Assembly: GCF_001509475.1 (NCBI RefSeq)
Contig: NZ_LLZG01000364.1
Span: 62,001 to 126,000 of the forward strand
Reading direction: 5' to 3'
Length of the DNA: 64,000 nucleotides
Origin: Streptomyces regalis
GTDB taxonomy: Bacteria; Actinomycetota; Actinomycetes; Streptomycetales; Streptomycetaceae
Below the pieces are notes generated by a model. That model did no database searches and had not been told where the DNA came from. It saw only the letters and a list, made by a program, of their open reading frames with translations. A program made the translations under genes and the position numbers. The first letter of the stretch is position 1. Each line of letters opens with the position of its first letter. Below are positions 45,522 through 55,400 of the stretch, piece by piece.

Positions 45522-47435
45522 GTGGCGCACGTGCCGCAGACATTCTTCGATGCTCTCGCGGTGCGCACTTGGAGCGGCCTCGCGTTGGAGTCGCTGGGTC
45601 GCGCGCGTGAGGAGATCGACGCGATCAACGTCTATCCCGTGGCCGACGGTGACACCGGGACGAACCTGTATCTGACCGTGGAGTCGGCCGTGGCCGCGGT
45701 CGAGGCGGTGTTCGCCGGGCACGAGGTGGCTTCCGCGCGGACGGGGAATCCCTCGCTGGCCGACGCCGTACGCGCGATGGCGCACGGGGCCCTGATCGGC
45801 GCCCGGGGGAACTCCGGGACGATTCTCGCCCAGCTGTTGCGTGGCATGGCGCAGGTGCTCGCCGCCGACGGTGAGACGGCTCACACCGACGGACCGGGCC
45901 TGCGGCTCGCCCTGCGGCGCGCCGCCGACTCCGCGCGCGAGGCCGTGGCCCATCCCGTCGAGGGCACGGTGCTCTCGGTCGCCTCGGCCGCCGCCGACGC
46001 GGCGGGCGGAGCGGAGGGCGACTGCGGGACGGTCGCCCGGGCGGCCTACGAGGGGGCGCGTGCCGCCCTCGCCGCGACGCCCGGCCAGCTCGCCGTCCTG
46101 GAGCGCGCCGGGGTCGTCGACGCGGGTGGGCGCGGGCTGGTCGCGGTGCTCGCGGCGCTGGTGGAGACGTTCACCGGGGAGGCGCCGCGGGCGGTCGGGT
46201 CCTCGGCTTCCGGGACGTACGCGCGCGGGGGGCGCGGCGGTGCCGGGGATCCGCAGGGGCTCGGGAGGGACGGCGGTGCCGGGGGCCCGCACGCACGCGT
46301 GGAGACGGCGGCGGGCGGGTTTCCGGGGACGGACCTGGAAGCGGGTGCCTTTGCGGGGACGGATCTGGAGCGGGGTGCCTTCCCGGAGGGCGACGACCAT
46401 CTCGTGTCCGCTGTGCCGGGGGCGGCGTTCCCGGACCACGCGCGCGGTGGCTCCGCCGTGCCGGGTGACCCCGACGAGTGCGCCGACGGTCCGGCCGACC
46501 ACGGCGGAGGCGGTCCCGCCTTCGAGGTGATCTACCTCCTGGAGGCCGACGACGCGTCCGTGGCGCGACTGCGGGCACGGCTCGACGCCCTGGGCGACTC
46601 CCTCGTCGTGGTCGGCGGCGACGGGCTGTGGAACGTCCATGTGCACGTCGACGACGCGGGTGCCGCCGTGGAGGCGGGCGTCGAGGCCGGGCGGCCGTAC
46701 CGGATCCGGATCACCCACTTCGGACTCGGCGACGTCCACACCACCGGCGGCGAGCGGCCGCCGCGGGAGCGGGTTCAGCGCGCCGTGGTGGCCGTCGTGC
46801 CGGGCGAGGGCCTGGCCGGGCTGTACACCGAGGCCGGCGCGACCGCCGTGCTCGCGCGCCCCGGGGAGCCGCCCGCCAGCGGGGAGCTCGTCGACGCCGT
46901 ACGGCGGGCCCACGCGCGCGAGGTCGTGCTGCTGCCCAACGACCCCGAGCTGCGCCACACCGCGGCCGCCGCGGCCGAGCAGGCCCGTGCGGAGGGCATC
47001 CGCGTGGCGCTGATCCCGACCCGCTCCGCGGTGCAGGGCATCGCGGCGCTCGCCGTGCACGAGCCCGAGCGCCGGTTCGACGAGGACGTCGTGTCCATGA
47101 CCTCGGCGGCCGGCGCGACCCGGTACGGCGAGGTCGCCGTCGCGGAGCGCCAGTCCTGGACCATGGCCGGCATCTGCCAGGCCGGCGACGTCCTCGGCCT
47201 CATCGACGGCGACGTGGCCGTGATCGGCTCGGACGTCACGGCCACCGCGGAGACCGTCCTCGACCGCATGATCGCGGCCGGCGGCGAACTCGTCACGATT
47301 GTCCTCGGCGACGAGGCGCCGGAGGCGATCGCCGAGCACCTCGAAGCACGCGTGCGTGAGTCGTATCTCGCCGTCGACACGGTGGTGTACCGGGGCGGGC
47401 GGCAGGGGGCGCTGCTGCTCATCGGCGTGGAATAG
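45522..47435 (+). CDS. DAK2-domain fatty-acid kinase-like protein (FakA/YloV family)
   Basis: 637 residues from GTG at 45522, preceded by GGGAGG. The N-terminal DhaL/DAK2 domain (about 20-225) binds ATP: NVYPVADGDTGTNLYLTVE holds the Mg-binding Asp residues, and GARGNSGTILAQLLRG follows. A low-complexity linker (about 230-330) with repeated GTDLE-x-GAF units follows. The C-terminal FakA domain spans 335-637. In Firmicutes FakA with FakB phosphorylates exogenous fatty acids. No FakB/DegV gene is adjacent. The linker is longer than in Firmicutes proteins. Confidence 0.92.
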   Translation: MAHVPQTFFDALAVRTWSGLALESLGRAREEIDAINVYPVADGDTGTNLYLTVESAVAAVEAVFAGHEVASARTGNPSLADAVRAMAHGALIGARGNSGTILAQLLRGMAQVLAADGETAHTDGPGLRLALRRAADSAREAVAHPVEGTVLSVASAAADAAGGAEGDCGTVARAAYEGARAALAATPGQLAVLERAGVVDAGGRGLVAVLAALVETFTGEAPRAVGSSASGTYARGGRGGAGDPQGLGRDGGAGGPHARVETAAGGFPGTDLEAGAFAGTDLERGAFPEGDDHLVSAVPGAAFPDHARGGSAVPGDPDECADGPADHGGGGPAFEVIYLLEADDASVARLRARLDALGDSLVVVGGDGLWNVHVHVDDAGAAVEAGVEAGRPYRIRITHFGLGDVHTTGGERPPRERVQRAVVAVVPGEGLAGLYTEAGATAVLARPGEPPASGELVDAVRRAHAREVVLLPNDPELRHTAAAAAEQARAEGIRVALIPTRSAVQGIAALAVHEPERRFDEDVVSMTSAAGATRYGEVAVAERQSWTMAGICQAGDVLGLIDGDVAVIGSDVTATAETVLDRMIAAGGELVTIVLGDEAPEAIAEHLEARVRESYLAVDTVVYRGGRQGALLLIGVE

Positions 47436-47470
47436 GGCCCCGGGAGCCGGGAACGAGGGCCCCCGCGCCG

Positions 47471-50458
47471 CTACTCCGTGTCCTGCTCCTCCACCACCTC
47501 AAGCATCTGCTGGGCCTCCGCCCGCCGCTCCTGCGCCGCTTCGTCGGCGTCGTCCGAGCCCTCGTACGCCGTCAGCACCGCACGCGCGCGTGCGGCGGCC
47601 TGGGCCGGGCGGCTCAGGTCGGCCTCCAGCCAGCCCGCGGCGAGTTCGGCGCCGGTGCGGCTGTGCAGGGCGCCGTCGCCGAGGCATGCGAACACCGCGG
47701 CGGCCTGCGTCACCTGGGACAGGGCCTCCTCCAGTGCGGCCCGGATCGACTCGTCCTCGGCGTCCTCCGTGGCGGAACGGGCGAGCAGGTCGCTGAACTG
47801 CCGGTGGGTGTGGCCGAGCTCGGCGGTCAGCCGCTGCCGCGCCTCCTCGTCGTCCACGGCGTCCAGCGCCGCCACGCACTCGCTGACCGCGCTCGCCATC
47901 AACTCGGACGCCGTGTCGTCCCTGCCCGCCACGTCGCCCGCCTCGCCCGCCGCGTCCTCCGGGTTCTCCGCACGCAGCGCCAGCCACGCACGGGCACGCA
48001 GGGAGCGCACGAGACCGTGGACGTTGCCGAGAGAGCGCCACAGCGCGCCCGCGCGCGCGTACGCCTGGTCCGCCTCGGCGTGCAGGCCCGCGTGGCCGAG
48101 GGACTCGGCGGCGAGGTGGGCGAGCGTGGCGTGGTCGTGCTGCTCGGGCCAGTGCCGGGCGATCTCGGCGGCCTGCAACCGGCGTTCGGCCGCCGCGCGG
48201 TGCTCCCCGAGCTCGCTCAGGCAGTCGCCGAGCCACCACTGCGTCTGGACGACCGCCCCGTCGCCGTGTGTCTCGGCGGTCAGGTCGGGCAGCGCCGACT
48301 CCAGCACCTCGGCCGCCTCGGCCCACCGTCCCTGCCGCAGCAGGAACCCGCCGAGCTGGTGCCGCGCCCAGGCGCCCAGCGTGCGGCTCTCGCCCGCCTC
48401 GTCGGCCCAGTGCGCGGCCTGAAGGGCGTGTTCGGCGGCCTCCTCGGACAGCCCACGCCCGCCGAGCACCTCGGCCAGCTGGAGGTGCAGCTGGGCCCGC
48501 CCGGTCGCCTCGAGGTGCGGGCCGCCGTGCTCCAGGGCCGCGCGCAGCGCCCGCTCGGCCTCCGCGGTGTCGCCGAGATGGTGCGCGAGTCCGGCCAGCC
48601 GGGCCTCGTACTCCACGGCGAACCACGGCAGCCCCGCTCCGACGAATGCCTCCGAGGCCCGCGCGAACAGCTCCGCGGCCCCCTCCACGTCCCCGGTGAG
48701 CGCGGCCAGCTCCGCGAGCATCGCCTGCGCCTCCGCGGCCCGCGAGGCAAGCCGTACATCGTCCCCGGCCCGCCCGTCGACGAGCGCGAGCACCTCCCGC
48801 GCGGCGGTCTCGGCGTCGGCCAGGACGGCGCCCTGCACCGCGTCGTCCGCCTCGTGCACCCGCCGCATCAGGATCCGCGCCCGGCTCATCAGTACGGCCG
48901 CCGTCTGACGTACCTCGGTGCCGTCCTCGGCATACAGCGCGAGGATCCGGTCGTACAGGTCGGCGATCGCCGTGAGGGCCTGGCGCACCTCGCCCGTGAG
49001 AGCGCGTACGTACGCTCCACGCGCGCGTGCCGCCAGGGCCTCCCCGGGGTCGCCCGCCTCCGCGTACAGCTCGGCGGCCCGTTCGAACAGGTCGATGCCC
49101 TCGGGGCCCAGGTCCATCGCCTGGTGATCGGCGATCTCCGCGTGGTCGAGGGCGTCCAGCTCGACGCCCTCGGCGGCCCGCGAGACGGCCGCCCAGGCCT
49201 CGATGGCGTTCGGCTGCAGGGTGTCCGACAGTCGCCGTGCCTCAGCGAGCAGCGCGGCCAGGTCGGGCTGCGTGTCCGGGTTCTCCGGCGCGCTCGCCGC
49301 AGTCGGCCCGGGCAACGCCACCGCCGTCGGCCGAGCCGGCGTACGCACACCCAACGGCAGCCGCTCCACCAGTGGCCGCTGTTCCATACGCGCGCGTGCC
49401 CGCTCGCTGATGTGTCCGGTGCCGTTGCGCTGATCGAAGCGCGCGGCCAGGGCGAGGGCCTCCTTGCGCGCGTGGACGGCGAGTTCGCGAGCGGTCCAGG
49501 TACGGCCCGCCGGACCGGGCACCTGCTGTTGCCCGAGCCCGAGTTCGGTCAGGCGGTCCATGAGCAGGGCCACCACCGACATGAACTCCAGCTTGCTGCG
49601 CGGATGCCCGTCGTCCGTGAAATACGCGGGCCGCTCGGCGAGCAGCTCCAGGCCGCGCGCCTCGTTGCCGGTCAGCGCACAGAACTCCACGTGGTCCGCG
49701 TAGGCCCCGCGCATGCTCTCCATGGCCCGGACGAGCCGGAAGCCCCGCAGATGGTTGGCGCGGGCCTCGTCGAGGCGTCCCAGGCGCAGCAGCGGCGCCA
49801 GGGAGGACGCGAGGACCGTGTGCGGCTCGTGGGCGCACGTGAACTCGCCCTCAAGGACCGGCTCCCACAGCTGAAGCCCCTCCGCGTCCCGGCCCCGTTC
49901 GGCCTGCCACCACCCCTGACCGTGCAGCTCGCACGCGTGGCAGTCGGCCATGCTGTCCCGGTCGGCGGCCAGCCAGGCGCCGTACGCCCGCTCGGCCCGT
50001 GCCACGTCACCGACGTGCGCGGCCACGCTGAACTCGGCACTGCGCACGGCCCGTTCGGAGTGCCCGGCGAGCCGGTAGCGGTGCTCCATCTCGCCGAGCC
50101 ACTTCTCGATCGAGGCCAGCGGGATGTGCGGCTGGTCGAGCATGCCGGACGACATCCACTTGAAGACCCAGTGCAGGGAGTGCGTCTCGTACGCGTCGAA
50201 GTCCTCGGGCCGCTCGTCCCACATGCGCAGCAGACGCGCGAAGGGGACGAACATCTTGTCCTTCTCGGAGCTGTAGTTGTAGACCTTCAGCTGGTGTCCG
50301 AGCGCCTCGATCACGGCGAGCGGGATGTTCAGCTTCTCGGCCTCGGCGAGCAGCTGCTCCGCGCGCGCGTTGCGGGCGGGACCCTCCGGCTCCTCGCCGT
50401 TCTCCGCCATTGCCCGGCGCAGCGAGTCGAAGTCCGCGATTCCGTCGGTCCGGCTCAT
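47471..50458 (-). CDS. Large tetratricopeptide-repeat protein, partner of the Hsp90-like gene
   Basis: 995 residues from the ATG at 50458, whose ATGA overlaps the stop of the upstream Hsp90-like gene; ribosome binding site GAGGAGG. The protein is almost entirely helical, with many 34-residue TPR-like units, e.g. around residues 430-620 and 640-850 (EAAEHALQAAHWADEAGESRTLGAWARHQLGGFL). A Pro/Ala linker lies near 375-410. The C-terminus is acidic. There is no signal or membrane segment. TPR proteins are protein-protein scaffolds; here the gene order suggests a co-chaperone-like role. Function is inferred. Confidence 0.9.
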   Translation of the reverse strand: MSRTDGIADFDSLRRAMAENGEEPEGPARNARAEQLLAEAEKLNIPLAVIEALGHQLKVYNYSSEKDKMFVPFARLLRMWDERPEDFDAYETHSLHWVFKWMSSGMLDQPHIPLASIEKWLGEMEHRYRLAGHSERAVRSAEFSVAAHVGDVARAERAYGAWLAADRDSMADCHACELHGQGWWQAERGRDAEGLQLWEPVLEGEFTCAHEPHTVLASSLAPLLRLGRLDEARANHLRGFRLVRAMESMRGAYADHVEFCALTGNEARGLELLAERPAYFTDDGHPRSKLEFMSVVALLMDRLTELGLGQQQVPGPAGRTWTARELAVHARKEALALAARFDQRNGTGHISERARARMEQRPLVERLPLGVRTPARPTAVALPGPTAASAPENPDTQPDLAALLAEARRLSDTLQPNAIEAWAAVSRAAEGVELDALDHAEIADHQAMDLGPEGIDLFERAAELYAEAGDPGEALAARARGAYVRALTGEVRQALTAIADLYDRILALYAEDGTEVRQTAAVLMSRARILMRRVHEADDAVQGAVLADAETAAREVLALVDGRAGDDVRLASRAAEAQAMLAELAALTGDVEGAAELFARASEAFVGAGLPWFAVEYEARLAGLAHHLGDTAEAERALRAALEHGGPHLEATGRAQLHLQLAEVLGGRGLSEEAAEHALQAAHWADEAGESRTLGAWARHQLGGFLLRQGRWAEAAEVLESALPDLTAETHGDGAVVQTQWWLGDCLSELGEHRAAAERRLQAAEIARHWPEQHDHATLAHLAAESLGHAGLHAEADQAYARAGALWRSLGNVHGLVRSLRARAWLALRAENPEDAAGEAGDVAGRDDTASELMASAVSECVAALDAVDDEEARQRLTAELGHTHRQFSDLLARSATEDAEDESIRAALEEALSQVTQAAAVFACLGDGALHSRTGAELAAGWLEADLSRPAQAAARARAVLTAYEGSDDADEAAQERRAEAQQMLEVVEEQDTE

Positions 50459-52293
50459 CGGTGGCCCTCCTCGCCGTTCGTGGCCCATTCCAGCAGGCCG
50501 ATGAAGGCCCGGTTCAGCAGCGCCGAGTCCGTGGGCCTGAGCGGTCGCTGAGCCATCAGCAAGGCCTGCCCGTAGAGCGACTCGGTGGCGGTGCCGATCA
50601 GCTCGGGATCGCCCAGTGAACTGATCCTTCGGATCAGTGGGCTGAGGTGGTTGAGCACGAGACGCGCGCGTGGGGCGCTGCCGCGCAGCGAGCCGAGGAT
50701 GCCCGCCCACAGGTCGTCGGCCTGCTCCTCGGCCTCCGCGCGCGCCTGCTCGTGCCGGGTCGCCCGGTCGTCGAGGTGCAGCGCGGGCACGGACAGCGGA
50801 TGGAAGGCGCGCAGGACGACATCGCAGCCCAGCGGGTCCAGCTTCGCCCGCGCGGCCGCCAGGAAGCCCGCCAGGGCCAGCTCCTCGGCCGGGTCGACCG
50901 AGTCCAGATGAGCGGTCACGGTGTCCGCGTCCAGCTCGGCGACGACCGTCCCCGGCCGCACCGAGGGCAGCGCCTCGACCAGCTCGCTGTCGTACGTGTA
51001 ACCGCCGTTGATCACCCCGACGCCCTGCGCGGACGCGATCGGCGCGACCTGCCGGTACTCCTCGACGGACCGCGTGAAGTGCACCACCGGGTGCCGCCCC
51101 GCGAACTCCTCCAGGGACAGCCGTCCGTCGGTCGTCTCGAAGGGGAGCCACGGCAGCATCGTGCGCAGCATCTCCTTGTCGTGCCGCGCGAGGGACTTCA
51201 CACCCAGGTGGTGCACGGACAGGAAGGCCGCAAGCCGTTCCGGATCGCCGGCCGCCAGTCCCGTCAGCCAGGTCCGAATCCTTTCGCCGAGCGCCTCCCG
51301 TACGGCGGCCAGCGTCTCGTCCTCGTACAGCGACTCCCGCGAGGCCGTCGGCCGCAGGCTGTCGGTGTCCAGGACGCAGCGCACGAAGAACGCCCAGTCG
51401 GGCAGCAGCTGTTCGGCCCGCTCGGTCAGCAGCATGCCCTTGAGGTGGACGCGATGACCCGCCCGCTGGGCCGGGCTGACGGCCGAGGGGAGGACGTACG
51501 CCACGCCACGAATCCCCGCGAGCGGCACGTCCAGCGCGATCGAGTCCAGCGGCGTGAAGCCGAACAGGTCGTGACAGTGCCGTGCCAGGGCCACCCTGCG
51601 GTTGGCGGGGGAGGGGTACGGCCGGTCCCAGGGCGCGGGCAGGTCGGTGACCGCCGCGCTGCCGACCCGCACGTCGTACGGCAGCAGTGAGCCGAAGTCC
51701 CGCGCCAGCGCCAGGACCCGGTCCTCGGCCAGCCACTCGGCGGCCCCGGCCCGCGCCACCAGGTGCACGGTGGTGCCCGGTTCGGCGCGGGCGTCGTCCG
51801 GCAGTGTCCGCACGGTGTACGAACCGTCGTCCGTGGCCGTCCACTCCACGGGCGCCGCGTCCGGCGTACGGGCGCTGCGGCTGACGACCCGGATCCGCTC
51901 GGCGACCACGAAACAGGCCAGCAGACCGATGCCGAACTGCCCCAGGAAGTCGGACCGGGCCTCCTGCAGCCCCTCGGCACGCTTGGAGCTGCGTCCGATC
52001 GTCGCGAGGAGGTTGTGCACATCCGCCTCGGTGAGCCCGACACCGGAGTCCTCGACCCGCAGGGCGCCCGACTCGGCGTACAGCCGCACCACGGCGGGCG
52101 CGCCCGGTTCCTCGGCGCGTCTGGCGGTGATGGCGTCGACCGCGTTCTGCAGCAGCTCGCGCAGGTAGACCTTGGGACTGGAGTAGAGGTGATGGGAGAG
52201 CAGGTCCACCAGACCACGCAGGTCGACCTGGAACGTATGAGGTGTCTGGGGCGGTTGAGGGGCCTGGGATGACTGTGAGGTCTGGGAGTCCAT
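50455..52293 (-). CDS. Hsp90-family GHKL ATPase (divergent HtpG-like)
   Basis: 612 residues from the ATG at 52293; the frame is open further upstream, and ATG at 52383 is an alternative. The N-terminal GHKL ATPase domain has the three Bergerat motifs: ELLQNAVDAI (near 43-52), VEDSGVGL (near 77-84) and GQFGIGLLACFV (near 119). The middle domain includes VHLKGMLLTERAEQLLPDWAFFVRCVLDTDSLRPTASRE, the HtpG client-binding region. The C-terminal part is shorter and unlike HtpG. Typical HtpG is about 620-640 residues. It forms an operon with the TPR gene and is divergent from recG. Confidence 0.92.
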   Translation of the reverse strand: MDSQTSQSSQAPQPPQTPHTFQVDLRGLVDLLSHHLYSSPKVYLRELLQNAVDAITARRAEEPGAPAVVRLYAESGALRVEDSGVGLTEADVHNLLATIGRSSKRAEGLQEARSDFLGQFGIGLLACFVVAERIRVVSRSARTPDAAPVEWTATDDGSYTVRTLPDDARAEPGTTVHLVARAGAAEWLAEDRVLALARDFGSLLPYDVRVGSAAVTDLPAPWDRPYPSPANRRVALARHCHDLFGFTPLDSIALDVPLAGIRGVAYVLPSAVSPAQRAGHRVHLKGMLLTERAEQLLPDWAFFVRCVLDTDSLRPTASRESLYEDETLAAVREALGERIRTWLTGLAAGDPERLAAFLSVHHLGVKSLARHDKEMLRTMLPWLPFETTDGRLSLEEFAGRHPVVHFTRSVEEYRQVAPIASAQGVGVINGGYTYDSELVEALPSVRPGTVVAELDADTVTAHLDSVDPAEELALAGFLAAARAKLDPLGCDVVLRAFHPLSVPALHLDDRATRHEQARAEAEEQADDLWAGILGSLRGSAPRARLVLNHLSPLIRRISSLGDPELIGTATESLYGQALLMAQRPLRPTDSALLNRAFIGLLEWATNGEEGHR

Positions 52294-52483
52294 CGTCACG
52301 GCGCCGTTGGGGGGACTTGGCGACGGCGCGGGGTCGGGCGGTCCCGGTGAGGCGGTGACCGCGAAAGGATGGCCGGAGCGCGTCATCCTAGGGCCGGAAC
52401 GAGCCGCCTGACCAGGGGTTTCCGGGACGTTTACCTTCGCGGCCGCCGTGACCTCTACGGCATTGTCAGTGCCGTGGTGTGGA

Positions 52484-55400
52484 ATGGATCTCGTGCCCGC
52501 ACTGGAAGAACCCCTGAAGAAAGTGCTCGGCCCTCCCACCGCGAAGGTGATGGCCGAGCACCTCGGCCTGCACACCGTCGGTGACCTCCTGCACCACTAC
52601 CCGCGCAGATACGAGGAGCGCGGCCAGCTCACCCACCTCGCCGACCTCCCCATGGACGAGCACGTCACGGTGGTCGCCCAGGTCGCCGACGCCCGCCTGC
52701 ACACCTTCGCCTCCGCCAAGGCCCCGCGCGGCAAGGGCCAGCGCCTCGAAGTCACCATCACGGACGGCAGCGGCCGACTCCAACTGGTCTTCTTCGGCGC
52801 CGGCGTTCACAAGCCCCACAAGGAGCTCCTGCCGGGCACACGCGCCATGTTCGCGGGCAAGGTCTCCGTCTTCAACCGCCGCCTGCAACTCGCCCACCCG
52901 GCATACGAGTTGCTGCGCGGCGACTCGGACGAGACCGTCGAGACCTGGGCCGGCGCCCTCATCCCCCTGTACCCGGCCACCGCCAAGCTGGAGTCCTGGA
53001 AGATCGGCAAAGCGATCCAGACGGTCCTTCCCCGTGCCCAGGAGGCCATCGACCCCCTGCCCGACTCCCTGCGCGAGGGCCGTGGCCTGGTCTCCCTCCC
53101 GGAAGCCCTCCTGAAGATCCACCGCCCGCACACCAAGGCGGACATCGAGGACGCCCGCTCCCGCCTCAAGTGGGACGAGGCCTTCGTCCTCCAGGTGGCC
53201 CTCGCCCGCCGCCGCCACGCCGACGCCCAACTCCCCGCGGTGGCCCGCAAACCCAAGCCGGACGGCCTCCTGACGGCCTTCGACGACCGTCTGCCCTTCA
53301 CCCTCACCGAGGGCCAGGAGAAGGTCTCCAAGGAGATCTTCGACGACATCGCCACCGAACACCCGATGCACCGGCTGCTCCAGGGAGAGGTCGGATCGGG
53401 CAAGGCGCAACCCCTCGACTCACTCGTGCTCACACCCTCCGGTTTCCGTCGGATGGGCGACATGAGTGTGGGGGACGAAGTCGTCGTGCCGAATGGGGAG
53501 CTCGCGCTGATCGACGGCGTCTTCCCGCAAGGAGAACGCGATGTGTGGCGCTTGGTCCTCTCCGACGGAAGTTCCGTGGAATGCGACGACGAGCACCTCT
53601 GGATCGTCGGCACGAGTGGTGGGTGGGACCGGGGCCAGGCTCCAAAGATCATGACGACGCGGGAGATCCGTCTCGACACGTTGAAGGCAGACGGGTCCTC
53701 GAAGTGGCACATCCCATCGGCAGCACCGGTCGATCTCGGAGGCGACTCGGCGCTGCCACTGGACCCGTACCTGTTCGGCCTTCTCCTCGGGGACGGCTCA
53801 TTCCCGCACGACCTCCGTCTGTCCACGATCGACGACGAGACTCGCGATGCCGTGGCGGCCGCCGTGGCGCCGGAATGCCGTCTGGTGCCTGTTGAGGGTT
53901 CCCGCTGCGACTACACGATCCAGCTTTCCCAGCGTTCCGACGGCGTCCGCACCCCAGTGATCCAGACCCTGCGGGATCTGAACCTCTGGGGCGAGACGTC
54001 GCATGGCACCTTCGTTCCCGACGCTTTCAAGAACACGTCGGTCAAGAACCGTCTCGCTCTGCTGCAAGGGCTCCTGGACACCGACGGCACGGTCCATGCG
54101 GACGGTATGGGCCTTTCGCTCCGCACGGCCTCGCGCAGGCTTGCGGACGATGTCGCCTGGCTCGTGCGCTCACTGGGCGGCCGTGCGCGCGTCCTGCCGA
54201 AACGAGCTGAATTCGACGTCTCGGTTGCCCTGCCCGACGACTACGCGCCGTTCCGACTGACCCGCAAGACCGAACGTGTCCGGCGCCGGCCGAAGAACCA
54301 CACCTTCCTGCGGGGAATCCGCGCGGTCGAGTACGTGGGGCGAAAGCCGGCCCAGTGCATCAGCGTGGCTCACCCGAGCCACGCATACATCACCGACAAC
54401 TTCACGGTCACCCACAACACGATGGTGGCCCTCCGCGCCATGCTCGCCGTCGTCGACGCGGGCGGCCAGGCCGCGATGCTCGCGCCCACCGAAGTGCTGG
54501 CCCAGCAGCACCACCGCTCGATCGTCGAGATGATGGGCGAGCTGGCCGAGGGCGGAATGCTGGGCGGCGCCGAGCAGGCCACCAAAGTGGTCCTGCTCAC
54601 CGGCTCCATGGGCGCGGCCGCCCGCCGCCAGGCGCTGCTCGACCTGGTCACGGCAGAGGCCGGGATCGTGATCGGCACGCACGCGCTGATCGAGGACAAG
54701 GTGCAGTTCCATGACCTCGGCCTGGTCGTGGTCGACGAGCAGCACCGCTTCGGCGTCGAGCAGCGCGACGCCCTGCGCGGCAAGGGAAAGCAGCCACCGC
54801 ACCTGCTCGTGATGACCGCCACACCCATCCCGCGCACGGTCGCGATGACGGTGTTCGGCGACCTGGAGACCTCGGTCCTCGACCAGCTCCCGGCCGGCCG
54901 CTCACCGATCGCCACCCATGTCGTCCCGGCCGCCGACAAGCCCCACTTCCTGGCCCGCGCCTGGGAGCGGGTGCGCGAAGAAGTGGCGAACGGCCATCAG
55001 GCGTATGTCGTCTGCCCGCGCATCGGCGACGAGGAGGACGACCCGAAGAAGAGCGGCAAGAAGAAGTCCCCGGAGGACGAGGCGGAGAAGCGCCCGCCCC
55101 TCGCCGTCCTGGAGGTGGCCGACCAACTCGCCAAGGGCCCCCTGCAGGGCCTCTCGGTCGAGATCCTGCACGGTCGGATGCACCCCGACGACAAGGACGC
55201 CGTGATGCGCCGCTTCGCCGCCGGCGACACGGACGTCCTGGTCGCCACGACGGTCATCGAGGTCGGCGTGAACGTCCCCAACGCCACGGCGATGGTGATC
55301 ATGGACGCCGACCGATTCGGCGTCTCCCAGCTCCACCAGCTGCGCGGCCGTGTGGGCCGAGGCTCCGCCCCCGGCCTCTGCCTCCTGGTCACCGAGATGC

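Noticed and set aside
47435..47462. GGGCCC pair between the FakA-like and TPR genes as terminator
   Set aside because: Only six base pairs with a long loop and no U tract; too weak to annotate.
50459..51844. Upstream extension of the TPR gene frame to 1457 codons
   Set aside because: The extension is the shadow of the Hsp90-like gene in another frame; the ATG with GAGGAGG and ATGA overlap marks the real start.
53405..54418. Possibility that the recG insert is an inserted gene or assembly error
   Set aside because: It is exactly in frame, has all intein blocks at both ends, no internal stop, and removing it restores the P-loop GSGKT.
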